A stretch of DNA of 31,170 nucleotides from CAZRGV01 sp964599655 (GTDB taxonomy: Bacteria; Planctomycetota; Planctomycetia; Isosphaerales; Isosphaeraceae): the NCBI GenBank assembly GCA_964599655.1, contig CAZRGV010000070.1, positions 1-31,170 of the forward strand. Direction: 5' to 3'. This document shows, in pieces, positions 7,359 to 15,253 of the stretch; position 1 is the first letter of the stretch, and every line of letters begins with the position of its first letter. A program made the translations under genes and the position numbers. The notes beneath the pieces are model-generated. The model had not been told where the DNA came from and did not search any database. It saw only the letters and a list, made by a program, of their open reading frames with translations.

Positions 7359-8173
7359 CGGGGTCGCCCGAGAGAAAGGGTTGTGATGAAAAGTCGGGAT
7401 TGAACGATGAGTCGACTTGGATTTCGACCGTGCCGGGGATCGGCCCGACCCGTCGATGGGATTGATCGTACGTCGGAACCCGGATTCGATCAACGGGTGG
7501 ACCGCCCACGAGGACGGCGAGGCGCCTCTCGATCGCAACGTTTCGGGTTTTTCCAGGGCATGGGATTGGGGTGAGAGACAAGCGGGGCGCTGTGGAGAAA
7601 CGATCCGGCTCCCATCCTATTCTAGGGTTTTCAGAAAGTTTCTTCGCTGATCCGAGCGCTGACGGATTCCGGCTCGCCGGATGGCCTGCGAAGGGCATGG
7701 TGACGACCCGTCGGACGATCGGCTCGTCTGAGGGGTGCGCGTGGAAACGTCTGATGGCACCAACCGAACGGATGCCCAGCGTTTGCCGTTCGATCCTCGA
7801 GGGTGTACGAGGGTGTCGAAACCTCGAGGATTGCGGACCACTCGGAACGTTCCCGTCGATTCGAGTCTTAAGAAGTGGCGCATGAATCCGTTGGTCGATT
7901 CGTGGGATCCGGGTGAGTGGGTCTTGGCACGAGACTTGGGTGTTTCGGTCTCGGACGGGGGGTCTCGTGCGAGACCCCAGCGGGCGTTTTTCCAGGGGAG
8001 AAGGAGCGGTAATTCTTGCGCGGGGACTGAGGCGTCTCGAACGAAATTAAGGTTAAGCATGCCCTGTTCCGATCCGATATTTCTCAAGGGAAGCGCGACG
8101 GAGGTGAGCGACGAGTGAAACAAAGGGGTTCTTGGGGTTCCGAAGTGCGTTGTGGTCGGGAGGGGTGATTCCC
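7359..8173. other. Long divergent intergenic region
   Basis: These 815 bases separate the DUF1501 gene (minus) from the Kdo-hydroxylase-like gene (plus). A plus-strand frame of 127 codons (7735-8118) has no recognisable features, no good ribosome site and odd composition, so it is not called. The notable content is the hairpin array at 7927-7991, listed separately. No clear promoter was found. Confidence 0.5.
7927..7991 (+). promoter_or_regulatory. Candidate attenuator: mutually exclusive hairpins
   Basis: GGGGTCTCG (7959-7967) pairs with CGAGACCCC (7970-7978), a compact GC-rich stem followed 8 bases later by a run of five T (7987-7991), much like an intrinsic terminator. The same 3' half, GTCTCGTGC (7962-7970), pairs perfectly over 9 bp with GCACGAGAC (7927-7935). 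The two structures cannot coexist, which is the layout of a terminator/antiterminator switch. It sits about 180 bases before the Kdo-hydroxylase-like gene and faces it. No known riboswitch class or leader peptide was recognised. Confidence 0.4.
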
Positions 8174-9082
8174 ATGGCGCGGATCACGTTGCTCGAGGAT
8201 CGGTTTGCCACGGAGGCGACGGAACAGGAGTATGGCGGGCTCGAGTCAGGCGACATCCTGTACTTCCCGGTTTCGCCGCCGCTGGTGAGCGAGGAGGAAC
8301 GGGCGTTCCTGGTTCAGCGGAGGCAGTCCGGCGTCTCGTACCACAAGAACATCAGCTACCGACCGAACACCGATCAGCTCCGGGGAGCCGCCGACAGCGG
8401 CCATGACTTGCAAGCGCGATTTCATTCGATCATGCGGTCGTATTCACGTCGGGCCGTGGCGTTCATGACCTCGTTTCTGAGACACTACGCGACGGGCTGG
8501 AAGATCGACTTCGCCAGTTTCCGGCCGATTCAGGAAGAGGGGCGCAAGGTTTCGTTGCACTCGAGGAACGACCTGCTGCACGTCGACAACTTTCCGACGC
8601 GGCCCTCGCACGGCGATCGGTTGTTGCGAATCTTCACCAACATCCATCCCGACCAGCCTCGCGTCTGGGTCACGTCCGACCCCTTCGAGCAACTGGTCGG
8701 CCGGTTCGCGAACCGGGTCGGCGTCGCGCGACGACCGGGCCGGATGGACGTCTGGAAGCGTTCGGCCGTGAGAGTGGCCTCACGGCTGGGCTTGCCCGTC
8801 GTGGATCGGCCGCCGTACGACGCCTTCATGCTCCGGATTCATCATGCGATGAAGGAGGATGCCGAGTTCCAGAACGGGTGCCGGAAGGACCGTTGGGAAT
8901 TCCCGGCGGGGTCCACCTGGATTGTCTTCACCGACAGCGCCAGCCATGCCTGCCTTCGGGGCCAGTACCTGCTGGAGCAGACGTTTCTTGTCGGGCGGAC
9001 GAGCCTGGTTTTCCCGGAGAAGGCCCCGATTGCCATTCTGGAACGGATGGCCGGGTATCCCCTGGCGAGGCGCAGCGCCTGA
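8174..9082 (+). CDS. kdoO: Kdo hydroxylase-like Fe(II)/2-oxoglutarate dioxygenase
   Basis: A 302-residue protein resembling the Kdo hydroxylase family (KdoO), which hydroxylates 3-deoxy-D-manno-octulosonic acid in LPS to the Ko sugar. The iron-binding HxD is HVD at 136-138, in SRNDLLHVDNFPTRP. The distal histidine is probably H258 (SASHACLRGQYLLEQTF), with R262 a candidate 2-oxoglutarate ligand. YHKNISYRPNTDQLRG (57-71) is also typical of the family as I recall it. GGAGGGG at ~8159-8165 lies about 8 bases before the ATG at 8174, so this start is preferred over 8132. It implies a Kdo-type LPS core in this organism. The specific substrate is inferred from family resemblance. Confidence 0.75.
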   Translation: MARITLLEDRFATEATEQEYGGLESGDILYFPVSPPLVSEEERAFLVQRRQSGVSYHKNISYRPNTDQLRGAADSGHDLQARFHSIMRSYSRRAVAFMTSFLRHYATGWKIDFASFRPIQEEGRKVSLHSRNDLLHVDNFPTRPSHGDRLLRIFTNIHPDQPRVWVTSDPFEQLVGRFANRVGVARRPGRMDVWKRSAVRVASRLGLPVVDRPPYDAFMLRIHHAMKEDAEFQNGCRKDRWEFPAGSTWIVFTDSASHACLRGQYLLEQTFLVGRTSLVFPEKAPIAILERMAGYPLARRSA

Positions 9083-9187
9083 TCCCGGCATCCAGCCGCC
9101 GCGAACGACGTGAGGGGTGGCGGATCGCCGCACGATCGGGCAAAGTGGGACTTGTCTTGATCTCGCAACCGGGCGCGGAGCACCGTC

Positions 9188-9787
9188 ATGCTGGAGGGAC
9201 CGCTCGTCTTCGTCGACATCGACACCCAGCGCGATTTTCTCGAGCCGGACGGGGCGTTGTTCATCAAGGGCTCGGACGCGATCGTGCCGAACCTCGCGCG
9301 GTTGACGGCCTTCGCGCGGGAGCGTGGCATTCCGGTCCTGGCGACGGCCTGCGCCCACACGCTCGACGAGGCCGATCCCGAGCCGTTCCCGCCGCATTGC
9401 CTGGTGGGCACCCGCGGGCAAGAGCGGGTCGAGGCGACGGCCTGGCCGGGCGGGCGGGTCGTCGGGCCCGACGATCGGTTCGAGGGGGACGCGCTTCCGG
9501 CCCACCTGACCATTGAGAAGCGGCGTTATGACGTCTTCACGCATCCCGACGCCGACCGGATCGTGGGGCTTTACGCCCGGAATCGGCCGACGTTCGTGGT
9601 TTACGGCGTCGCGACCGATTATTGCGTGAAGTGCGCGGTGCTCGGTCTGAGGGAACGGGGGCAGTCGGTGGCGGTTGTCGTCGACGCGATCCGGGCCGTG
9701 GATCCTCAGTCGGAGGCCGAAACGCTGGCGGAGTTTACCGAGCGAGGGGCGACGTTGACCCAGACCAGAACCGTGTGCGGCGATTGA
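9188..9787 (+). CDS. Nicotinamidase/isochorismatase-family cysteine hydrolase
   Basis: A 199-residue single-domain hydrolase. The catalytic triad is visible: D12 in DTQRDF, K111 in TIEKRRYD, and nucleophile C146 in GVATDYCVKCA. The cis-peptide VAT and the FPPHCLVGTRGQE segment fit the nicotinamidase branch (PncA), which converts nicotinamide to nicotinate for NAD salvage. Metal-binding histidines match PncA less clearly (CAHTLDEADP replaces the usual DWHP), so another amide substrate is possible. It is 46 bases ahead of the HD-domain gene on the same strand and next but one to an ADP-ribosylglycohydrolase, which supports an NAD-related role. Confidence 0.75.
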   Translation: MLEGPLVFVDIDTQRDFLEPDGALFIKGSDAIVPNLARLTAFARERGIPVLATACAHTLDEADPEPFPPHCLVGTRGQERVEATAWPGGRVVGPDDRFEGDALPAHLTIEKRRYDVFTHPDADRIVGLYARNRPTFVVYGVATDYCVKCAVLGLRERGQSVAVVVDAIRAVDPQSEAETLAEFTERGATLTQTRTVCGD

Positions 9788-9833
9788 GCCGCTTCAACGG
9801 CGTCGGGATTCCGGCCGGGCGGTCGGCGACGTT

Positions 9834-10694
9834 ATGATGGGGGGTATGCACGACAAGTACAAGAAGCGTCATCGCGTGTCCCGGGCAAACGACCGGCTGC
9901 GGCGGCAGATCGCCGTCGAGGCGGCGAAGCGTCTCTATGCCTTGATCGGCCCGGAAGCCGGCTCGACCTTGCTTCGCGAGGCATCGGAGGCCGATTTTTA
10001 CACGGCCAAGCGGAAGGCGGCGGCCGTGCTCGGACAGCGAGTTCGGCCGGGTGATCTTCCGAGCGACGCCGAGGTGCGCGACGAGGTGCTCGCGCTGGCG
10101 CGCTCGAAGACGGCCCCCGAGCGAGGACGGGGCGAATCCGATCACGAGCCCGAGCCGGAGGGGGTGGTCGAGCGGATGGGCGACCACGTGGACCGCTTCG
10201 CGATCTACCGGCTGCGGCTCCAGCCCTTGCATGATGTCAAGCAGAACGCGAAATACCATCCCGAGGGGGACGCGCTGTACCACAGCCTTCAGGTTTTCGA
10301 ACTGGCGCGCGCGGCGCGGCCTTACGACGAGGAATTCTTGCTGGCGGCCCTGTTGCACGACATCGGCAAGGCGATCGACCCGGCAAACCACGTGGCGGCC
10401 GGGCTCGAGGCGCTGGAGGGGGCGATCACCGAGCGAACCGCCTGGCTGATTGAGCACCACATGGACCTGCTCGCCCGTCCTGGACGGCCGGTCAGCCCGA
10501 AGGTGCGAAAGGCGCTGGAGGATTCGGAGTACTTCGAGGACCTGGTTCTCCTGAGAGACTTGGACGATGCCGGCCGCGTGCCGGGCGTGCCGGTGGCCAC
10601 GGTCGACGAGGCGCTGGCGTACGTTCGCGACCTGGAGGAAGAAGCTTACCTCGACGAGGAACACAAGACCCTTGATGGAGGCGGCCCACCATGA
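9834..10694 (+). CDS. HD-domain phosphohydrolase
   Basis: A 286-residue protein. A basic, helical N-terminal part (1-100) of unknown role is followed by an acidic linker and an HD domain (~115-250). Metal ligands can be followed: H150 (LYHSLQVF), H175-D176 (LLHDIGKAID), H186, H208/H209 (IEHHMD) and D242 (LLRDLDDAG). HD proteins hydrolyse phosphomono- or diesters, often of nucleotides or RNA ends. ATG at 9834 or 9846 may be the start; MHDKYKKRHR (9846) is as likely. Its stop overlaps the ATG of the ADP-ribosylglycohydrolase gene (ATGA), so the two are coupled. The HD substrate is unknown. Confidence 0.75.
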   Translation: MMGGMHDKYKKRHRVSRANDRLRRQIAVEAAKRLYALIGPEAGSTLLREASEADFYTAKRKAAAVLGQRVRPGDLPSDAEVRDEVLALARSKTAPERGRGESDHEPEPEGVVERMGDHVDRFAIYRLRLQPLHDVKQNAKYHPEGDALYHSLQVFELARAARPYDEEFLLAALLHDIGKAIDPANHVAAGLEALEGAITERTAWLIEHHMDLLARPGRPVSPKVRKALEDSEYFEDLVLLRDLDDAGRVPGVPVATVDEALAYVRDLEEEAYLDEEHKTLDGGGPP

Positions 10695-11493
10695 TCGGAG
10701 CGATCGCGGGGGACATCATTGGATCGGTGTACGAACGTCGCAACATCAAGACGACGGACTTCCCGCTGTTCCACCCGAGGGCCCGATTCACCGACGACAC
10801 GGTGTTGACTGTCGCCCTGGCCGAGAGCCTGCTCGACAACGTGCCGTACGTCGAGCGGCTGAAGACGTACTACCGGGCATATCCTCACGCCGGCTACGGA
10901 AGCGCGTTTCACCAGTGGGCTCTNNNNNNNNNNAAAGAGCCCACTGGTGAAACGCGGACGATTCGAGACCGTACAATAGCTGGGGCAACGGCTCGGCGAT
11001 GCGGGTCAGCCCGGTCGGCTTCGCGTTCGGGACGCTGGAGGAAGTGCTCGACCAGGCGCGCCGCAGCGCCGAGGTGACGCACAACCATCCGGAGGGGATC
11101 AAGGGGGCGCAGGCCACCGCGGGCTCGATCTTCCTGGCCCGGACCGGGCACTCGAAGGAGGAGATCCGGGCCTTCGTCGAGTCGAGGTTCGACTACTGGC
11201 TTGACGAGCCGCTCGACCAGATCCGGAGCTATTATCAATTCGACGTCTCGTGCCAGGGCTCGGTGCCGCAGGCCATCACGGCGTTTCTCGAGTCGGACGA
11301 CTTCGAGGACGCGGTGCGCAAGGCGATCTCCCTGGGAGGCGACAGCGATACGATCGCCTGCATCGCGGGAGGAATCGCCCAGGCGTTTTATGGAGGCGTT
11401 CCTCAGCCCATCGTCGATCGAGTCTTCGAGATCCTCGACGAACCGCTGGGAGCGGTCGCGAGGCGGTTCGGCGAGGCATACGACTGCCTGTAA
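10691..11493 (+). CDS. ADP-ribosylglycohydrolase (DraG-like), interrupted by an assembly gap
   Basis: Two in-family pieces surround a 10-N gap. The 5' piece begins MIGAIAGDIIGSVYERRNIK and holds the Mg-binding FTDDTVLTVALAESL. The 3' piece resumes as DDSRPYNSWGNGSAMRVSPV (from about 10957) and ends with the second metal motif LGGDSDTIACIAGGIAQAFYG. Both motifs are characteristic of the ADP-ribosylglycohydrolase family, which removes ADP-ribose from proteins, nucleic acids or small molecules. Bases 10936-10956 repeat 10903-10923 in reverse complement and are probably artefact, so the real gene should be continuous and about 260-270 residues long. It starts in an ATGA overlap with the HD gene. 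Confidence 0.8.
10903..10956. other. Assembly gap flanked by an artefactual inverted repeat
   Basis: A 10-N gap (10924-10933) has CGCGTTTCACCAGTGGGCTC plus T before it and the exact 21-base reverse complement after it (10936-10956). The right arm does not fit the ADP-ribosylglycohydrolase reading, which resumes immediately after it. This indicates a hairpin or chimeric contig end, not a biological repeat. Confidence 0.85.
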
Positions 11494-11517
11494 CCTGACC
11501 AAGAGGGTTCTTCGCCC

Positions 11518-12129
11518 ATGCAGAATCTGCCCACCCTGTTCATCGACGTCGGCGGCGTGCTCCTGACCAATGCCTGGGACACGAGCTCTCGCAAGGCGGC
11601 GGCCGAGGAATTCGGCCTGGACTTCCAGGAGTTCCAGACCCGGCACGAGATGCTCAAGACCGCCTTCGAGACCGGCCGGCTCAGCCTCGACGCCTACGTT
11701 CGCAAGGCGATCTTTCACCGATCGCGGTCGTTCTCGCCCGATGAGTTCAAGACGTTCATGTTCACGCGATCGCAGCTTCTTGGGGATACTCTGGAGTGGG
11801 TCCGGACGCTGTCGACGACGGGCAAGCTGCGGCTGTTCACCTTGAACAACGAATCGCGAGAGCTGCATGAGTATCGGGTTCGCACGTTTAAGCTGGCCTC
11901 GGTGTTTCATGCGTTCTTCGTGTCGTGCTACCTCGGGCAGGCAAAGCCCGACGAGGACATCTACCTGAACGCGCTGGGAATCGCGGGCTGCTCGAGGGAC
12001 CGGGCCATCTTCATCGACGACCGGCCGTTGAACGTTGAGTCGGCGCAGGCGCTCGGCTTGAACGCCCACCATTTCCAGGGTCTCGACGGCCTCCGGTCGT
12101 ACCTCAAAGACTTCGGAATCGAGGCGTGA
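11518..12129 (+). CDS. HAD-family hydrolase
   Basis: A 203-residue HAD protein. Motif I is FIDVGGVLL with nucleophile D10; the second Asp of DxD is replaced by Gly, as in several haloacid-dehalogenase and phosphatase relatives. Motif II is around TLNNES (108-113), motif III is K143 in GQAKPDEDIY, and motif IV is FIDDRPLN (D167, D168). An alpha-helical cap lies between residues ~15 and 90. The substrate is unknown. It follows the ADP-ribosylglycohydrolase gene by 24 bases on the same strand, so it is likely the last gene of that operon, and it ends 17 bases before a converging gene. It may remove a phosphate from a product of the neighbouring enzymes. Confidence 0.8.
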   Translation: MQNLPTLFIDVGGVLLTNAWDTSSRKAAAEEFGLDFQEFQTRHEMLKTAFETGRLSLDAYVRKAIFHRSRSFSPDEFKTFMFTRSQLLGDTLEWVRTLSTTGKLRLFTLNNESRELHEYRVRTFKLASVFHAFFVSCYLGQAKPDEDIYLNALGIAGCSRDRAIFIDDRPLNVESAQALGLNAHHFQGLDGLRSYLKDFGIEA

Positions 12130-12146
12130 GCCCGATCACGCGCCGA

Positions 12147-13157
12147 TCATCGCCAGTCGATGAGGCGGAGAACGTTGAGAGGCGGGAGGCTGATCTGGCG
12201 AGGGTTCCGGCCATCGGGGTCGAACGTCATCAGGCGCTGGTTTCCGTTGTAGCGCTTCCGGCCGTCGTCGTCGCGCTCCCAGTCGAACAGAACCAGCGCC
12301 AGTCTCGATCCGTCCGGGGACCAGGCCGCCTGGAACGGATCGGCCTGCTTCTGTTCGGGGAAGATCCGCCGTCGGTTGCGGCCGTCGAGGTCGACCGCGC
12401 CGATCTGGTACTCGCCTGGAGGATCAAGGTAGAGTGTGTGGACGACGCGATGGCCGTCGGGCGCGATCCGGTGGTTGAAGGTGTAATCGCCGCCGTCGAG
12501 CAAGAGTCGGGAGTCGGAGCCGTCGGGCCGCATCGCGTAAACGGCGGGACTCTGGTAATCCGCGTTCTTGCTCAGCACACCGTCGGGGCGGCGTTCCGAC
12601 TCGGTGAGGAGCCACTGGCCGTCGGCCGACCAGTCGACCACGGTGTCCTTTTCGGGAATCGGCAGCCTCGAGACGCCCGAGCCGTCGACCTTGATTCGCC
12701 AGGAGCCGGCCGAACCATCGCTGACAATCAGCTCCCGGCCGTCGGCCGACCAGCAGACCCGACCGTTGCGCCTGGTCAATCGCGTCAGCTCGGTCGATTC
12801 GCGCGTGCCCATAGTCCAGACGCCGATCATCTGGCCCATGTCGTCGAACCGCTGGCCGGCGAGCCGCGTCGCCCCCGGCGAAAACCGCCACTGGGTGATC
12901 GCCACGTCGCTCAGGTCGTGCGGCAACTGCGCCCAGAGCCCCGTCTCGGGGTCGATCGACAGCAGCACGAAGGGGCCCTTCGCGCGGCCGCCTAGGTCTC
13001 TCGTGAAGACGAAGATCCGGCCCTTCGTGACGGGCTCGGATTCCCCACGAACCCGGACCGAGGCGGCCAGAACCCCACCGACGGCCGTCGAGGCGACCCG
13101 CCCCAGCCAGTGACGCCTCGAGAGCCTGAGCCCGCACGGAAGGTCGATCCGTCGCAT
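12147..13157 (-). CDS. Exported TolB-like beta-propeller protein
   Basis: A 336-residue protein with a Tat-like leader (SRRHWLGRVASTAVGGVLAA). The rest is made of repeating PD40/TolB-type blades, recognised by motifs such as WRFSPGATRLA, CWSADGRELIVSDG, DWSADGQWLLTES, RIAPDGHRVVHTLY and AWSPDGSRLALVLFDW. Such propellers usually bind proteins or ligands in the periplasm; no enzymatic motif is seen. The frame opens at 13190, but the ATG at 13157 has a G-rich ribosome site just ahead and a good leader after it. It is convergent with the HAD gene and divergent from the CDF transporter, with two operator-like dyads in the shared upstream region. Confidence 0.75.
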   Translation of the reverse strand: MRRIDLPCGLRLSRRHWLGRVASTAVGGVLAASVRVRGESEPVTKGRIFVFTRDLGGRAKGPFVLLSIDPETGLWAQLPHDLSDVAITQWRFSPGATRLAGQRFDDMGQMIGVWTMGTRESTELTRLTRRNGRVCWSADGRELIVSDGSAGSWRIKVDGSGVSRLPIPEKDTVVDWSADGQWLLTESERRPDGVLSKNADYQSPAVYAMRPDGSDSRLLLDGGDYTFNHRIAPDGHRVVHTLYLDPPGEYQIGAVDLDGRNRRRIFPEQKQADPFQAAWSPDGSRLALVLFDWERDDDGRKRYNGNQRLMTFDPDGRNPRQISLPPLNVLRLIDWR

Positions 13158-13189
13158 GGTTCCCCCCCTGTCTCTTCTCTCCCGGCCCA

Positions 13190-13229
13190 AGACAACTGTC
13201 CGTGGCTCGCGACATTAGACAACTGTCCG
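13190..13229. promoter_or_regulatory. Two direct copies of an operator-like dyad
   Basis: AGACAACTGTCCG occurs twice, at 13190-13202 and 13217-13229, 27 bases apart. Each copy contains the dyad GACA-AC-TGTC. NACA-NN-TGTN is the geometry of sites bound by the CopY/BlaI/MecI regulator family. They lie between the divergent beta-propeller and metal-transporter genes, 33-72 bases before the former. The link to that regulator family is a pattern-based guess; no such regulator is in the window. Confidence 0.5.
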
Positions 13230-13340
13230 ACGCTGAAGGCAAGGGGGAATCGGGAAGAAAAACGGTTCGCGAGGCGATCGGCCGGCGGAAGGTCAAACGG
13301 GTCCGGCTGGCGATCCGGAATGATTCCGGGTTGAAATGGG

Positions 13341-14297
13341 ATGAATGGAAATGGTCGACCGCAAGGACATGGGGGAGGCAATCGACACTTGAGCCAGGCC
13401 ACACGCGGCATGAGGGCCGCACTCTCGGGTTTACTCGTCAACGTCGCGCTGGTCGTCGTGAAGCTGCTGGCCGGCATCGTCGGGCATTCGTACGCGCTGA
13501 TTGCCGACGCGATCGAGTCGTCGACGGACATTTTTTCGTCGTTGATCGTCTGGGGCGGTCTCCGGCTCACCACGCGCCCGGCCGATGAAGAGTATCCGTA
13601 CGGTTACGGCAAGGCCGAGACGCTGGCGGCGGCGGTCGTTTCGTTGATGTTGCTTGGCGCGGCGTTGGGGATCGCGGTGGCGGCGGTTGGCGAGATCGTG
13701 ACGCCGCACCATACGCCGGCGCCGTTCACGCTGGTGGTCATCGCGGTTGTGGTCATCGTCAAGGAGGTCCTGTCGCGCAAGGTGCTGAGCGTGGGTGTCG
13801 AGATCGGCAGCACGGCGGTGAAGGCCGACGCCTGGCATCACCGGAGCGACGCGATCACGTCGGCGGCCGCGTTCCTCGGCATCTTGATCGCGATCTGGGG
13901 CGGTCCAGGCTGGGAGTCGGCCGACGACTGGGCCGCGCTGTTGGCGGCGGCCATCATCGCGTTCAACGGTGTTCGGCTGCTACGGCCGGCAATCCAGGAC
14001 CTGATGGACCGCATGCCCGAAGGGTTCGCCGTCACGCAAATCACCGCCGCCGCCGAAGGGGTCGACGGGGTCCGGGCCATCGAAAAGCTGCGGGTCCGCA
14101 AGCTCGGCACCGAGTATTACCTCGACCTGCACGTTCAGGCCGACCCGACGCTCCCGCTCCGAGACGCCCACATCCTCAGCGGAAAGGTGAAAGGGGCGAT
14201 TCGCGAGGCGATTCCCGCCGTGAGCGGCGTGCTGATCCACATGGAACCTTTCGAGGGGGACGGCCAGCCCACGCCTCGCGAGGCGCAACCCGCTTGA
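13341..14297 (+). CDS. Cation diffusion facilitator (CDF) metal transporter
   Basis: A protein of up to 318 residues with six predicted membrane segments and a cytoplasmic C-terminal domain (~215-305). The metal site residues are visible: E59 and D63 in SYALIADAIESSTDIFSS, and H166 and D170 in KADAWHHRSDAITS. CDF transporters export Zn, Co, Fe, Mn or similar divalent metals in exchange for protons. The E/D-H/D set does not settle the metal. The start is uncertain: ATG 13341, TTG 13389 (with GGGGGAGG at 13371-13378, 10 bases ahead) or ATG 13410 (MRAALSGLLVN); the TTG has the best ribosome site. Two dyads upstream suggest regulated expression. Confidence 0.88.
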   Translation: MNGNGRPQGHGGGNRHLSQATRGMRAALSGLLVNVALVVVKLLAGIVGHSYALIADAIESSTDIFSSLIVWGGLRLTTRPADEEYPYGYGKAETLAAAVVSLMLLGAALGIAVAAVGEIVTPHHTPAPFTLVVIAVVVIVKEVLSRKVLSVGVEIGSTAVKADAWHHRSDAITSAAAFLGILIAIWGGPGWESADDWAALLAAAIIAFNGVRLLRPAIQDLMDRMPEGFAVTQITAAAEGVDGVRAIEKLRVRKLGTEYYLDLHVQADPTLPLRDAHILSGKVKGAIREAIPAVSGVLIHMEPFEGDGQPTPREAQPA

Positions 14298-14453
14298 TTC
14301 CCGGTCCGTTGCCGGGGCCAATGGACCTTTCGGAACGGGTCTTAAAGAATTCGTCTTGATTTTCAAGGGCACTGGCCGTGACGATGAGAGGTCATCGAGG
14401 TGGCGGACGTTCCCGACCTCGCACGGCCTTGTTGACGAGGATCAGGGTCAACG

Positions 14454-15131
14454 ATGAACATTCCTTCGCGACGAGGTTTCACGCGGATCGAACTGCGGGT
14501 GGTCATCGCGATTCTCGGGGTGCTCATCGGCTTGCTGCTACCGGCCGTGCAGGCGGCGAGAGAGGCATCGCGTCGGGCGCAATGGTTCCAGGGTCCCGAG
14601 AATCGATCGGCCTTCGGGGCCAACCGGAGCCGTCGGCACGCGAGCTTCACGGACGGACTGAGTGAGATGCTGATGTTCGCGGAAGTGAAGACATATTCGC
14701 CAGCCCACATTTGCGATGGCGAGGCTGTCGAAGATCAACAATCCCCACAGTATTCCGGCGCCGAACGCCGATCCGGCGACGGTGGCGCCCGAATCTTTTT
14801 CCGCGGCGAGTGCCGGTTTTACGCCCTGCCGCACAGCGAGTGGTCGGACGGCAACGTTCACTCGTCGGGGATGACGACGGCCTGGCCTCCGAACCGAGTG
14901 ATCCTCGGCACCCCGAGCCAGAACCTGGACATCGATCGGAACGGCAACAACGAGGAGAATGGAGGACCGACGTTCGGGGCCATCACGTCGCGGAGCGATC
15001 ATCCCGGCGGGGTCGAGGTCTTGCTCGGGGACGGCTCGGTGCGGTTCGTGAAGAACCGCGTCAACGGCGTCGTCTGGCGAGGTCTGGGAACGGTGGCGGG
15101 CGGCGGGGGGATTGGCTCCTTCCGCGACTAA
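14454..15131 (+). CDS. DUF1559 prepilin-like protein, internally shortened
   Basis: A 225-residue protein. The N-terminus is a type IV prepilin/pseudopilin leader (RRGFTRIELRVVIAILGVLIG, then LLLPAVQAAREASRRAQ). The C-terminal half is DUF1559: SDHPGGVEVLLGDGSVRFVK and WRGLGTVAGGGG, with HSEWSDGNVHSSGMTTAWPP before it. The usual block after RRAQ (NNLKQIGLALHNY and what follows) is absent; the sequence jumps to NRSAFGANRSRRHASFTDGL. Two arginines replace the usual hydrophobic residues in GFTLIELLVV, which is unfavourable in a membrane helix. DUF1559 proteins are numerous in planctomycetes. This copy may be decaying or specialised; no stop or frameshift is seen. Confidence 0.75.
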   Translation: MNIPSRRGFTRIELRVVIAILGVLIGLLLPAVQAAREASRRAQWFQGPENRSAFGANRSRRHASFTDGLSEMLMFAEVKTYSPAHICDGEAVEDQQSPQYSGAERRSGDGGARIFFRGECRFYALPHSEWSDGNVHSSGMTTAWPPNRVILGTPSQNLDIDRNGNNEENGGPTFGAITSRSDHPGGVEVLLGDGSVRFVKNRVNGVVWRGLGTVAGGGGIGSFRD

Positions 15132-15253
15132 CCCTCGCTACCGTGATCCTCCCGCGAGCCGTCTTGCGGGCACGGGGCAGGCTGGCCTCGTAAGATCATT
15201 CGCGTGAAAGGCGTTGATTTCTGAACGCGCTTCGAGCCGACAGGAGTGGATTC

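Noticed and set aside
5854..7698. Long minus-strand open frame covering the DUF1501 gene in another frame
   Set aside because: Arg/Pro-rich translation without domains; the DUF1501 frame over the same bases has all family motifs.
7735..8118. Open frame of 127 codons in the region before the Kdo hydroxylase-like gene
   Set aside because: No ribosome site, no recognisable domain, and it overlaps the hairpin array; not enough support for a gene.
10903..10956. Terminal inverted repeats of a mobile element
   Set aside because: The repeat arms flank only 10 N plus two bases, no transposase is near, and the right arm interrupts a conserved gene; an assembly hairpin fits better.
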